A stretch of 64,000 nucleotides of DNA from Amorphochlora amoebiformis (Eukaryota; Cercozoa; Chlorarachniophyceae). Position numbers and translations under genes: made by a program. The notes below the pieces were generated by a model that was not told the origin of the DNA, ran no database searches, and was given only the letters and a program-made list of their open reading frames with translations. The stretch lies in the NCBI GenBank assembly GCA_054601695.1, contig BAAHQB010000032.1, positions 806,001-870,000 of the forward strand. Direction: 5' to 3'. This document shows positions 1 through 61,654 of this stretch, one piece after another (the first letter of the stretch is position 1; every line of letters starts with the position of its first letter).

Positions 1-78
<78 letters not shown>

Positions 79-87
79 AGTATATAT

Positions 88-134
<47 letters not shown>

Positions 135-216
135 CACATACACATATGTAAATAAATATATGCATAACAAATATAATACATATTTACATATATAATATAA
201 ATATATATATATATAT

Positions 217-249
<33 letters not shown>

Positions 250-278
250 ATATGTACATATAAATGTACATATATATG

Positions 279-319
<41 letters not shown>

Positions 320-832
320 TTGTATATATAATATATATATGTGTGTGTATATGTGTATATATGTCTACATATGTGTGTACATATAAAAGTATGAATATTA
401 TATATGTGTGTATGTGTGTGTATATATATATATTTATATATGTATATATAAATATATACACACATGTGTGTATATATATTATATATATATATATATAATA
501 TATATGTGTGTGTACATACACAAGTATGTATTTGTGCACGTTGTTTAAATGTGTGAGTGTGCCACACGCATAAAAAAATATACGCACATGTATGTGTAAG
601 TATAAATATATGTGTAATATATAAATATATTACATATATAAATATATTACATATACATTACACATATATGCATATATATAATATATATTATATATATATA
701 TACATTATATAATATATATTTATATATGTAAATATATATATGTACATATATATATATATATTATATATAATACATATACATAATATAAATACATATATAA
801 TCCCCACAGGACACATCCTGCCGCGAATTATA

Positions 833-888
<56 letters not shown>

Positions 889-951
889 TAATATATATAT
901 ATATATATATATAACATATATATAATGTAAATACACATATAATCCCCGCAG
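1..951 (+). other. Partial intron of the methionine synthase gene
   Basis: AT microsatellite with CA/GT patches. At 798-827 it holds a degenerate copy of the acceptor and first 20 or so bases of exon 1 (CCCCACAGGACACATCCTGC against CCCCGCAGGACCCATCCTAC). No other coding piece was found. Confidence 0.85.
798..827 (+). pseudogene. Fossil copy of exon 1 acceptor (methionine synthase)
   Basis: Matches the 3' splice site and start of exon 952-1008 with a few substitutions, then breaks off into TA repeat. Confidence 0.8.
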
Positions 952-23328
<22,377 letters not shown>

Positions 23329-23772
23329 ACTCGCTTAATAAATACTATAGATATTCCCCAGACTACAGTTTAACTTATATCTAGTGTATCTACAGCTAGT
23401 TCAAACCATGAAGGCGATATTTATGGCCTCTTATGCGTACCTGGCCCTGAACGCGAAATATAACAACGACTAATAGTTATATGCATGATACGATCGCGTG
23501 ACTCAGAAATTAACCGTAAAAGGAATATCTACTTAATCTCGATAGATGATCATCCATATATATATGTATATATATACATATATACTAGATATAGGACAAA
23601 TAGCAGTATGGGATATAAAAAGAAAGACAACTTGAGGCTCATGACGGGGTACATATTAAATACATAAATTAAAATTTGTTTATTAGCTACTGGTGCTAGC
23701 TAGCTAGCGGTAGGCTAGCAATCATCGGGGTTCAAATCTAGTAGTATGTGAACTTCAAACGATCGATTGTTA

Positions 23773-23819
<47 letters not shown>

Positions 23820-24528
23820 TACTAGTACAGATCAAGTCAAAGATTGTACATCATCTATATCATTCATGCTGTTATAGCCTAACTGATAGTAAATATATTT
23901 GACTAGTCAGAGAGGCATTCACTGTTATATCTGGATAGCCAGATAATTCAATACTTGGAATGACCATGGTCACGGTTTAGAAAATGGCGCCGGCACAGCA
24001 AAACAAGAGAATGACGACAAATATACTGACTGGATATACCAGGTAATTACATTGGATTTCGACCCGAGAGACTGCAATTCATCGTTCTCATTATCATCCG
24101 CTAGGGGATTGTGGGGACTCTGAAGTGTTATGTATATATATATATATATATATATACTAGTAATATATAAACTAGATATAATTGATGTTTGCATTTAGAA
24201 AAAGTCTATGATATCTGAAATGACATAAATTTATATTCACATATATATATATATATATGTATATCTATATATGAATATATGTATATATATATATATATGT
24301 TTACACATATGATGTATATATATTATATATATATATATATACATATATATTGAGAGGTGTATAATATACATGTATGTGTATATATGTTTGAATAATTATA
24401 CTATGTATGTAAGTATACATATGTACATATATATATGTACATACATACATGTCTATGTGTATGTGCATTTTTAAAGTGGGTATGATTGAACGATTATACG
24501 TATCCCACAGTTATATATACATACATAC

Positions 24529-24559
<31 letters not shown>

Positions 24560-24666
24560 TAATATATATATAATATATATATATATATATTATATATATA
24601 TGATGTATATTATTAATTTTATCGTGATTGTGATTGTTAGTACTGTCATTGCGCATTTGCATATAA

Positions 24667-24722
<56 letters not shown>

Positions 24723-25235
24723 TATATATATAATTATATTATATATATATATATATATTTTATGTAATTATCATGGTGATTTTATTAGTATTTTTGTTAT
24801 TAAATTATATTATATTAAATTATATTATATTATATATATATATATATTTTTATATATAATGTTATATTATTATTATTGTGATCATTAGTATTATATATAT
24901 ATATATATATATATATTAATATATATATATATGTATGTATTTACAAATGTGTAAATATATATGTATGTATAGTATTATATTATATTATTATTATCACGAT
25001 TGTGATTATTAGAATTATTATTACATATGTATATATGTATATATATATATATATGTATATATATGTATATATGTATATCCATATTATTATTAATATCTAC
25101 ATTAGTATTTTTATTACGTGCGAACGCTGACGTGTAGTAACCCCTCATCGCGTTTCGAAACCCCTTAAAACCTTAATTGACGTACCCAATATGCATATTA
25201 ATATATATATATATATATATATATTTATCTATATA

Positions 25236-25324
<89 letters not shown>

Positions 25325-25381
25325 GGTCCGTATACTGTGAACATATATATGTGTACTTGGCGCAATAATATACATATATCC

Positions 25382-25460
<79 letters not shown>
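23329..25460. other. Intergenic, no gene seen
   Basis: Mixed-composition DNA to about 24,200, the likely 3' UTR and downstream region of methionine synthase, then TA repeats with ATTATTATT and TATATTATAT runs. Short reading frames here have no splice context or protein-like character. Confidence 0.7.
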
Positions 25461-25461
<1 letters not shown>

Positions 25462-25463
25462 CA

Positions 25464-26300
25464 AGAAAGAGAAAAAGAGAGAGAGAGTGGAGAGAAGGTT
25501 TTCAGAAAAAAATATGAAAGAGAAAAAGAAGGAAAGAAAGAGAACGAAAAAAGGTATTGGGAGAGGATAGAGTGAGAGTGTGGGAGAGAGAGAGAGAGCA
25601 AGAGAGAGAAAGAGAGAGGAGAGCAAGAGAGAGAAAGAGAAAAGCTAGAGAGAGAGAGAGAAGCTAGATAGAAAGAGAGAGAGGAGAGAAAGACATTGAA
25701 GGAAATAGAGAGGGAGAAGAGAGAAAGGGATATGTATATGTATGTATATATATATACATATTATATGTATGTGTATATATGTATGTATTATACATATATA
25801 TATATGTATGTATATTATATATATATATATATATGTGTGTGTATATATATATGTATGTATAGAGTGAGAGGGGGAGAGAGAAGACAAATGGATTGAGTGA
25901 GAGTGAGAGTGAATGAGAGACAGAGTAAATAAAAAAGAGAGGAAGAGTGCGAGGGAAAGAGAGGAAGATAAAGAGAGAGAGAGAGAGAGAGAATGAGAGA
26001 GAGGAATGAGAGAGAAAAGAGAGAGAGAGAGAATGAGAGAGAGGAATGAGAGAGAAAGGAGAGAGAGACAGGGGAGAGAAAGTGAGAGAGAGAGTGTAAT
26101 GGAGAGAGTGTGAGAGTGAAGAGAGAGAGAGAGAGAAAGAGAGAGAGTGTGAGAGTGAAGAGAGAGAGAGAGAGAGAGAGAGAATGAGAAAGAAAGAGAG
26201 AGAGAGAATGAGAAAGAAAGAGAGAGAGAATGAGAACGAAAGAGAGAGAATGAGAAGAGAGAGAGAGAGAATGAGGGAAAAAAAGAGAGAGAAAGGATTG
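25464..26300. repeat. GA-rich low-complexity block
   Basis: Interrupted (GA)n, with a short TA/GT island at 25,730-25,860 and local repeats such as GAGAGAGGAATGAGAGAGAA. Not coding. Confidence 0.9.
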
Positions 26301-26355
26301 TATTACTCAGAGTGCCACCCCTATTCTCCAGTTCATGGTACAGTACTATCGCCAT

Positions 26356-26690
26356 AAGCGGCTGAGGGTTAGGATTAGGGTTAGGGTTAGGGTAGACTTA
26401 GGCTACGGTTAGGGTTAGGGTTAGGGTTAGGGTCAGGGTATGCTAGGGTTAGGATTAGGATGAGGAATATGGTTAGGGTTAGGGTTAGGTTTAGATTAGG
26501 GTTAGGGTTAGCAGGAAGGGGGAGAATAGTCATGGGCTATGTATGTGATACATATGGCGACCCTAAACCCTAAACCTAAAACTTACCCTAACCATAAAAG
26601 GGATGTATCTGTTTGTAAAAACCCCAATCCTAACGCTAACCCTAACCCTAACCCTAACCCTAACCCTAACCCTAACCCTAACCTTGACAA
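26356..26690. repeat. Interstitial telomeric repeats, inverted pair
   Basis: Degenerate TTAGGG units at about 26,356-26,513 on the plus strand, followed by CCCTAA units at about 26,559-26,690, the last about nine nearly perfect. The order TTAGGG then CCCTAA is that of a head-to-head telomere joint. Confidence 0.95.
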
Positions 26691-26734
26691 ATAGCGCCAG
26701 AAGGGAAGATCTGAGAATATTATAACGTTAATAT

Positions 26735-26821
26735 CATGAGAGACTACTGGTATATATTACCTATAAGTATATGTATATATATATAGGTTATGAGAGGCTA
26801 CTGGTATATTACCTAAAAGTA

Positions 26822-26859
<38 letters not shown>

Positions 26860-26893
26860 ATATGAAAGGCTACTGGTATATATTACCTATAAG

Positions 26894-26936
<43 letters not shown>

Positions 26937-27003
26937 TATATATGTAGGATATGAGAGGCTACTGGTATATATTACCTACAAGTATAATTATATACATATA
27001 TAC

Positions 27004-27056
<53 letters not shown>

Positions 27057-27105
27057 GTAGGATATGAGAGGCTACTGGTATATATCACCTATAAGTATAA
27101 TTATA
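26735..27105. repeat. Five-copy element GGCTACTGGTATAT in TA matrix
   Basis: The phrase GATATGAGAGGCTACTGGTA plus TATATTACCTATAAGTATA occurs at about 26,735, 26,788, 26,856, 26,945 and 27,058, separated by TA blocks. Same architecture as the exon-edge copies, but no parent exon is visible here. Confidence 0.9.
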
Positions 27106-27144
27106 TATATATATATATATTATATGTAAAATGTATTAATATCA

Positions 27145-27176
<32 letters not shown>

Positions 27177-27256
27177 GTATATATTTATAATACAGCATAT
27201 AATATATATATATATATATATATAGTAAGTATATACACACACATATATATATACAC

Positions 27257-27306
<50 letters not shown>

Positions 27307-27323
27307 TATATAATATATATATG

Positions 27324-27377
<54 letters not shown>

Positions 27378-27424
27378 AAATATATAAATCTATTCTGAGG
27401 ATATAGAACGGATGGGAATATTTC

Positions 27425-27645
27425 TAGGGTTAGGGTTAGTCCTAGGGTTAGGGTTAGTTCTAGGGTTTAGGTTACTTCTAGGGTTAGGGGTAGTCCTAGG
27501 GTTAGTTTCAGGTTAGGGTAGGTCTAAGAGTTAGGGTTAGTTCTAGGGTTAGGCTAACCCTAGGGTTAGGGTTAGTTCTAGGATTAGGGTTAGGGTTAGG
27601 GTTAGGGTTAGGGTTAGGGTTCGTTCTAGGGTTAGGGTCATGTAT
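27425..27645. repeat. Degenerate TTAGGG array
   Basis: TTAGGG units mixed with TTCTAGGG and CCTAGGGTTAGG variants; a purer run of about seven units is at 27,574-27,618. Confidence 0.92.
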
Positions 27646-27779
27646 GTATGTATGTATAGAAGGCCTGACAAGGATTTTTTTTTTTTTAAATTAATTGTAC
27701 ACAAGAGAGACGCTACCGGCAAATCCATCGTCATCTATCAACACCATATATTATATATAATGCTTCAGGGTTATGGTTG

Positions 27780-27812
27780 AAGCGAGGGAGAGAGAGATAG
27801 GGGAGAGGGCGA

Positions 27813-27845
<33 letters not shown>

Positions 27846-27960
27846 CAAAGAGAGAGCAAAGAGAGAGGGAGAGAGAAAGAGAGAGAGGAGAGAGAGAAAG
27901 AGAGAGAGGAGAGAGAGAGAGGAGAGAGAGAGAGGAGAGAGAGAGAGGAGAGAGAGAGAG

Positions 27961-28013
<53 letters not shown>

Positions 28014-28130
28014 GAGAGAGAGAGAGAGAGGAGGGAACAGAGAGAAAACGAGAGCATGTGATATAATATTTAGGGTTACGGTGAGAGTTGGAGAGAAGAG
28101 AGAGAGAGTGAAAGGGAGAGAGGAGGGAGG

Positions 28131-28194
<64 letters not shown>

Positions 28195-28205
28195 AAAAGC
28201 GAGAG

Positions 28206-28249
<44 letters not shown>

Positions 28250-29220
28250 GAGAGGAAAGAGAGAGAGAGAGGAACGACAGATTGAGAGGGAAGAGAGAGG
28301 CAGGGGGAAGAGAGAGAGAGAGAGAGGGGGAAAAGAGAGAGAGAGAGTGTTGAGAGAGAGATGTGTGTGTGTGAGAGAGTGAGTGAGTGAGAGACCATGT
28401 GATATAATATATAGGATCAAGGTCAGAGTTGGAAGGAAGCGAGAGAGAGAGAGAGAGCGAGCGAGAGAGCGAGAGATTACAGAAGAGGAGAGGAGAGAAG
28501 AGAGAGATTAGAGAAGAGGAGAGGAGAGAAGAGAGAGAGGAGAGAAGAGAGAGATTAGAGAAGAGGAGAGGAGAGAAGAGAGAGAGAGGGGAGAAGAGAG
28601 AGAGGAGAGAAGAGAGAGAGGAGAGAAGAGAGAGAGGAGAGAATAGAGGAGAGAAGAGAGAGAGAAGAGAAGAGAGAGAGGAGAGCAGAGAGGAGAGAGA
28701 AGTGGGAGAGGAGAAAGAGGAGGGAGAATAGAGGTGATAGAGAGCAGAGAGGAGAGGAGAGGCTAAAACTAGTAAGGCTCAGGTTAGTGGGGCGCTGCTA
28801 GGAGAAGAATTATGCTACCGTGAGATTTTAGGGTATGAGTGGGAGAGAAGGGAAGGGCGGAGAGGAGAAGATGGAGAGGAGAGAGATGAGATTTATTAAG
28901 GCAAAAGAGCGGAAATGAGAGGGAGAGGGAGAGATGGTGAGGGTGTGAAAGAGAGAGGGAGAGAGATAAAGAGAGAAAGAGAAGAGAGGGAGCGGAAGAA
29001 TGAGAACCAGGGTTAGGGCTAGGAATAAGAATCGCGGGAGAGGGGGCTAGAGGCGGGAGGCGAGATTGGGTGTTTGGGGTAGGGTGACACTTGCGAGTGA
29101 AAAGTTATGTTTAGCATTTTTACAGAGCGAGACACCAAAGAGACTTATACATATACAATCGTTCGCGATCGTGAAGGTTAAGATCGCGAGATACTGATAC
29201 ATATACAAAAAAAAAATAAG
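27780..29220. repeat. GA-rich low-complexity intergenic block
   Basis: (GA)n with GAGAGGAGAGAAGAGAG-type subrepeats to about 28,740. It then grades into GA-rich DNA with one short TTAGGG-like phrase (29,010) and a unique stretch. The phrase TGATATAATAT follows GA tracts at 28,059 and 28,398. No gene seen. Confidence 0.85.
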
Positions 29221-29996
29221 AGAGATGGCATGTCAGCTCCTCTTTTCCCTCTCTCCCTCTCTTTCCTTATATATCTCTTCTCTCTTCTTTCTCATCAATT
29301 CCTCCACCCTCTCCAAAAATCCTCACCCCCCCTTCACTTTGTCCACGTTCCCTTATCCCAGCCCTTACCCGACCCAAACCCGGAGCACAGTCCAAGCCCT
29401 AGCTCTGTGGCGAAAATCTTACGGCCCTATAGCGAAAGTGAATCGTATTAAGTGTGTCATTTGGTACCAAGACGGCCGGCCGAACGTTACGAGTCTCAAG
29501 CATCCATATTCCGAGGACGCAGAGCAGAGAATTTGACCCGAAGAACGAGAGCCCTAGCCGCGGGGATAACATCGAGCTGAGGGAATATCACATCACGACA
29601 TCAAAAATCGAATATCGAAGTGAAGAATTTACATGCTCGACTATCGAACCAAAAGCGCGCGAGTGAGTTTCGCTTTAATTGCATATATTTTCGTGCTTAC
29701 CAGATGAATAAAGCAGCCTGAGCGAAGACAATTACCAGGAGGAGCATATCTACAAGTTTTCGAAGCCCATCAGCGGTTTCCCTTCGAGTGTTCGCAGCTT
29801 TATCGGTCGTGGGACTCGCTTGTGGTGGGTTGTGAGGCACCTCCTTGTGACATAGGCCATGGTATCCTAGGATACAGGGTGTATATCGTGTGACGTAGCC
29901 ATCTGAAGCCTTTTGTTATCTCCCGAGAAATAATTCGGGTTCGGAAACCAGATTTCTGGATTCCGATTGTCTGGAGTCGTCGACGGAGCGGTCACA
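29221..29996. other. Intergenic region upstream of the MED11-like gene
   Basis: Unique, mixed-composition DNA, the likely promoter and 5' UTR region. A reading frame of about 100 codons at 29,225-29,536 begins in a CT tract and has no recognisable domain; I do not annotate it as a gene. Confidence 0.5.
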
Positions 29997-30688
29997 ATGG
30001 CGGGTACGCGGGTCTCACAATCTTAGATAATGAATTTTCGGGGGATTAGAAGGGGGCGACGGGGGAGGGTGAATGGAAAATTTGGCCGGGGAGTAGAAAG
30101 TCCGGAAAGGATGATGGTTGCATGCCTAGGGGAGAGGAGGGAGAGAGGAGAAAGAGAGGGAGGCTTATAGGTAAGCATCGGAAATGGGGTGGTTGAGCAA
30201 ATTTTAGTGGCTGATAGGAGGTATATTGGAACTTCGTTTTCAGTTTGAATTCTGAGATAAATTGGTCGTGTTTGTGTCTCTTCCTTCTACCTCTTTCTCC
30301 CGCTCTCTCTCTCTCTCTTCTCTCGCTTTTCACTTCCTTCTCTTTTCCCCCTATCCTCCCTCTCTTTTTCTCTCTCTTTCCCCATTCCATCTTTTTCTTT
30401 GTCTTTCTCCTCTCCATCTCTTTTTTTTCTTCTTTCGCTTCCCCTAACATCTCTCTCCGCAAACTCTATCATCGTCTCGCCGTCTTTCTGTGTTATATAT
30501 CCTCTCTTCTGCCTCCCTACGCGCTCTGTGCGCGCTCTCTTTTTCCCTCTTTTCTTCTACAGAGGGGAGGTTCGTTCAGGCAATGAACGACTTGGAACAG
30601 ACCGAGAAGAATCTCGTGTCGCTCTTGGAACTGGCGTCGAATATTATGACGAGCTTTAGTGCGGGTGTGTATATTATATAATATATAT

Positions 30689-30785
<97 letters not shown>

Positions 30786-30795
30786 CATATACATG

Positions 30796-30884
<89 letters not shown>

Positions 30885-30978
30885 ACTTATATACATGTAT
30901 ATGTATATATATATATATATATATGCATATAGATAAATATATTTTATATACACAGACACATATACACACACACATACA

Positions 30979-31039
<61 letters not shown>

Positions 31040-31068
31040 GTATATGCATTATCTATATATATATATAT

Positions 31069-31118
<50 letters not shown>

Positions 31119-31127
31119 AAATATACT

Positions 31128-31160
<33 letters not shown>

Positions 31161-31628
31161 TCATATATATACACACACATATAAATATATACATATATAT
31201 ATATATATATTACATATACATATATATATACATACATACATATTACACATATACATATATATACATATTTAAAAATATAATAAGTATACATGTGTATATA
31301 ATACACATATATCCAATACACATGTGAAACACACATACACACACATATATATATATAAGATGTAAATATATATATATATATATACACATACATATACATA
31401 TCATACACACATATATACATATATCATATTTATATACACACATATCCATATATATATACATATGTATATATACACATATGTATATGTATATATATCATAT
31501 AGTTGACGCGAGAGAGGGGAAGAATGCTACAACAGCATGCAAGCAATATATAGAAAAAATCAAGGTGTATACATGAAAATATGTATATAATACATATATA
31601 CACACATAATACACACATGTGTGTATAC

Positions 31629-31699
<71 letters not shown>

Positions 31700-31704
31700 C
31701 ATGC

Positions 31705-31737
<33 letters not shown>

Positions 31738-31813
31738 ATATATATATATACATATAACTTTGTATTTATATTTATGAACATATATATATATATACATTAT
31801 ATATATACGTTAT

Positions 31814-31862
<49 letters not shown>

Positions 31863-31949
31863 CACACCTATGTATATTATGTACAGTATACAATACATAT
31901 TATAGATGTATTTATAATATGTATGTAATGCACATATTCGCACACATGT

Positions 31950-31985
<36 letters not shown>

Positions 31986-32043
31986 AATATGTATATGATA
32001 CACATACATACATTATCCACACAAATATATGCACATATATACA

Positions 32044-32115
<72 letters not shown>

Positions 32116-32249
32116 GCACAAATATATATACATATATATATATATGTTCCTGCAAGCGTGCGAAATATCCAAGGAGCCAAAAAATGCGTCTACAGAGCCT
32201 GTGTAGACCTCAAGAACCGAATATATATATATATATACACACACATAAA

Positions 32250-32285
<36 letters not shown>

Positions 32286-32481
32286 GAATATCCAAGAAAC
32301 TCTCCAAAAATATATCCACAGAGCACCTGTAGACCTAGAGAACCGAATAACGTCCCAAGAAGAGTATTTGAAGTTCAAACATAACTCGGATGTATGTACA
32401 ATACTAAAGCGCCAGTTAGATGCATCGGTAGAAGAGATGAAAGGAAAGGAAGACAGGATGAACTCCGAGACACGCCGGTAG
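29997..32481 (+). CDS. MED11: Mediator subunit 11-like protein (121 residues, 4 exons)
   Basis: Exons 29997-30003, 30563-30664, 31503-31564 and 32287-32481 join in phases 1, 1 and 0 and end in TAG. The product starts [20 protein letters not shown], continues [15 protein letters not shown], and has a second helical half ([31 protein letters not shown]). MED11 is a short, all-helical head-module subunit of Mediator (117 residues in man), with the same opening pattern (MA, a few residues, then L..LE..E..I..LL..A) and the same length. That is the basis for the name; similarity is weak, so another small helical-bundle protein is possible. The 7-base first exon (ATGGCGG before GTACGC) is inferred from phase and from a sensible N-terminus. 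A pyrimidine tract of roughly 280 bases precedes exon 2. A decayed copy of the last exon's start lies at 32,164-32,222. Confidence 0.5.
30280..30560 (+). other. Very long polypyrimidine tract before exon 2 of the MED11-like gene
   Basis: About 280 bases of C/T-rich DNA end in TTCTTCTACAG at the exon 2 acceptor (30,562). Normal tracts are 10-40 bases. The intron is otherwise free of TA repeat. Confidence 0.8.
32164..32222 (+). pseudogene. Degraded copy of the last MED11-like exon's start
   Basis: AATATCCAAGGAGCCAAAAA through GACCTCAAGAACCGAATA resembles the first 58 bases of exon 32287-32481. It lies about 125 bases upstream; the acceptor AG is lost. Confidence 0.85.
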
Positions 32482-33219
32482 CACCGTCTTAACATGTTCG
32501 AATCTGTCTCTGTAGATCTATCATTGCCATCGGAATATTTAAATTCCGCCCAGGCTTGATAATATCGTTACTACAAACTTACCGTATGCAAGTAGTATGT
32601 GAATTATAACGTTGATATACATGTTTTCATGCCGTAACGATCATATTGTATCTTTTTAATATCCGCGGATCTTCATGGCCCGATGATGTGCGCATGCGAT
32701 AATTACATGTAGAGCGTTGCGAGTTTAATAATTCATACTTCTGAGTTCATCAACTAATACGCATCGCGATCGATATTCTGTTGTACGAAAACGTATGGTA
32801 CGTACTAAGTTATGTGTTGACGACTGCGAATCCGCAAATTATCAAACTTTGAATATATAATATATATTCTTAAATATACCGTACTACATCTAGTACACAT
32901 TACATAAACAAGAACATATATTATGATCCGAGTATAAAACACAAGTATAGGTAGGTACATAAATATATCATATGTTCCTGTATATAAATATATATTCTAT
33001 ATACATATATATGTATATATATATATGCATATATATATATATCTATATATATTTTTATATTATATATATATATATATTTATATTATATATATATATATAC
33101 GTATATATATATATGTATATATATATATATTAATAAAAATTGTATAGATATATATGTATATATACATTATGTGTATATTTTCAAACAAACTAGACACATA
33201 AAGTTTTTAAAATTCAAAT
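32482..33219. other. Spacer between convergent genes
   Basis: Holds the 3' ends of the plus-strand MED11-like gene and the minus-strand TTLL gene. Mixed DNA to about 32,930, then TA repeats. No gene seen. Confidence 0.7.
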
Positions 33220-53521
<20,302 letters not shown>

Positions 53522-53575
53522 CTGTGTATGCATATGTACTCATGGGTATATTATAGTAGATGTGTTATATATGTA

Positions 53576-53993
<418 letters not shown>

Positions 53994-54115
53994 ATGTAAT
54001 ATGCCTGATAAAATCCCGAGGACGCATATTAGTTCTTCCTAGACACATGCATACAGGTTTCATAATATTTATATTATTATTACCAGTGTTACACGCATGT
54101 GTGTTCACACACACT

Positions 54116-54237
<122 letters not shown>

Positions 54238-54244
54238 TGTTTAC

Positions 54245-54402
54245 CTCTCAAATATAGCTTCCACTGCCTCCTCGCCTACATAATATTCAAAGTTTATCTA
54301 GCAGATTATATATATATATATACACATAGATGTATATATATATATACATATATATATATATGTAGATGTATATATATATATATGTGTGTGTGTATATATA
54401 TG

Positions 54403-54476
<74 letters not shown>

Positions 54477-54578
54477 TATTTATATGTAACATATATATAT
54501 ATAAATATACACACACACATATACACACATATATAAACGCACACACATATACACACATATATAAACGCACACACATAC

Positions 54579-54641
<63 letters not shown>

Positions 54642-54656
54642 CATACATACACACAC

Positions 54657-54713
<57 letters not shown>

Positions 54714-54752
54714 TATACATATATACATATATACACACACACGTACATATAC

Positions 54753-54796
<44 letters not shown>

Positions 54797-54820
54797 GTCA
54801 CACACAAATATAAATATATA

Positions 54821-54854
<34 letters not shown>

Positions 54855-54908
54855 CATATGTATACATACATATACATATACATACATATATATATATATA
54901 TATATGTG

Positions 54909-54976
<68 letters not shown>

Positions 54977-55055
54977 CATATATATATATATATATATAGT
55001 TATATCTTTATATGTCCGGTCTACTCAGGGTGGGGAGTGAGTTTATGTACACTCA

Positions 55056-55096
<41 letters not shown>

Positions 55097-55974
55097 GTTC
55101 ATAAATTCGATTTCTATATTATAAATAACCTTGAGGCTACAAAGATACGTGTATACGGCCTGAATTCCAACTGTCCCTGGGAGGGAGGAGATGGGAAGAA
55201 GAGAGGTGAGGGTAAGAGAGTAAGAAAGTAGGAGAGGGAGAGAGGGAGAGAGGGAGATATGGAGAGAGGGATAGAGAACGAAAGATAGAAAGAGAGAAAG
55301 AGAAAGAGGAGAGGAAGAGAGAGGAAAGAGAAAAAGGAGGAAGCGGAGAGACCCAGAGGTCAGTTTGCGATGTGTGTGGTCCGTAAATACTCGCACTTTT
55401 TGTTTGAGATAAAGTGTTTTCAAATATATCTCAACATATACACGTATACTCTCTTTTCATTCTGTGTAAATAAAATTTATAGCAAAAGTCAATATTCCGC
55501 ACCACTCGAACCAAATAATTTTCCATTCTCCCCCTTCCCCTCCCTCCGATTCCCCCCTTTTATGACAGTGCTTTCATTGCCGAAACATTTCTTTTTTATT
55601 TTATCGACATTGTAGTGTAGAGACTGAAAAAGAAGGATATATACCCCTCCCACAATAGCGCGTAGAGCGACCGTCGCTGCTGCAACTTCCGGAGATTTCT
55701 TAGAGTTTTATAAAAATTTCCTGAGATCTCGGAGATCCAAAACCCGCGGGGATCCCCGGAACCTTTCTGGATTCCGTCGATTCGGACTATGGCCGCCTGC
55801 CTTGCCAGCTCCCTTTGGGCATCCCCCACACCTCTTATTTGCAATCTTGGGTGCTCAAACACAGTCAAAGGGTATGAAGCTAATAATTTCCATTGACTTA
55901 CACTTTATTTCATCACTTTTTAAAATTGATCTTTGACAAAATGGCACTTTTCGGACTCCGGGCTTTGTGGCCAT
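54245..55974 (-). CDS. Candidate 5' exons upstream of the TTLL gene
   Basis: Open exon-like stretches on the minus strand are 55974-55902 ([17 protein letters not shown]...), 55879-55645 ([20 protein letters not shown]...), 55176-55130 ([15 protein letters not shown]) and 54297-54245 ([17 protein letters not shown]). The first two join in phase across a 22-base intron, or with other sites across about 58 bases. The last two join in phase 0. The other junctions, including the one into exon 53521-53425, do not close with the sites I could find, so at least one exon is missing or some are false. They could be the N-terminal extension of the TTLL gene or a separate short gene. A CT-rich tract (GA-rich on plus, 55,190-55,350) lies just upstream of exon 55176, as a long polypyrimidine tract would. 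Confidence 0.4.
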
Positions 55975-56334
55975 GTTCCCATTTCCCGCGAATCTGGACT
56001 TTTTTGCTCGATTAGTGGGTTCTATATGCCTTTTAAACGTATGGCATGTCTTAGAGTGTATGTGTGGTAAGGAGGGAGGGGAGATACTATTCGTCTGGAA
56101 TGAATTAAAGCAGAAGTCTTTCCCGGACTTCTCGATCTCTCTCCTCTCTCTCTCTTCTCTCTCTTCTCTCTCTCTCTTGTCCCTCTCCTCTCTTTCCTCC
56201 ATCCTCTTTTTTTTTCTCTCCAACTAAAACCTCCATCTTTCTCCAGTGCTGAACCTCTATCCCTAAAGAGCAAATTCAACAACGGTAACTAGAATTGATC
56301 CTAGACGTATCCAACACACATCCCCAGCCGAATC
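55975..56334. promoter_or_regulatory. Putative bidirectional promoter region
   Basis: 360 bases between the candidate minus-strand start at 55,974 and the HAD-like start at 56,335. It is free of TA repeat and has a CT tract at 56,130-56,220. No TATA box or other site is firmly recognised; the function is inferred from the divergent layout. Confidence 0.35.

Positions 56335-61654
<5,320 letters not shown>

Noticed and set aside
29225-29536. Frame of about 100 codons ending KCVIWYQDGRPNVTSLKHPY
   Set aside because: Starts in CT-rich sequence, has no recognisable domain, no matching neighbour exons and competing frames.
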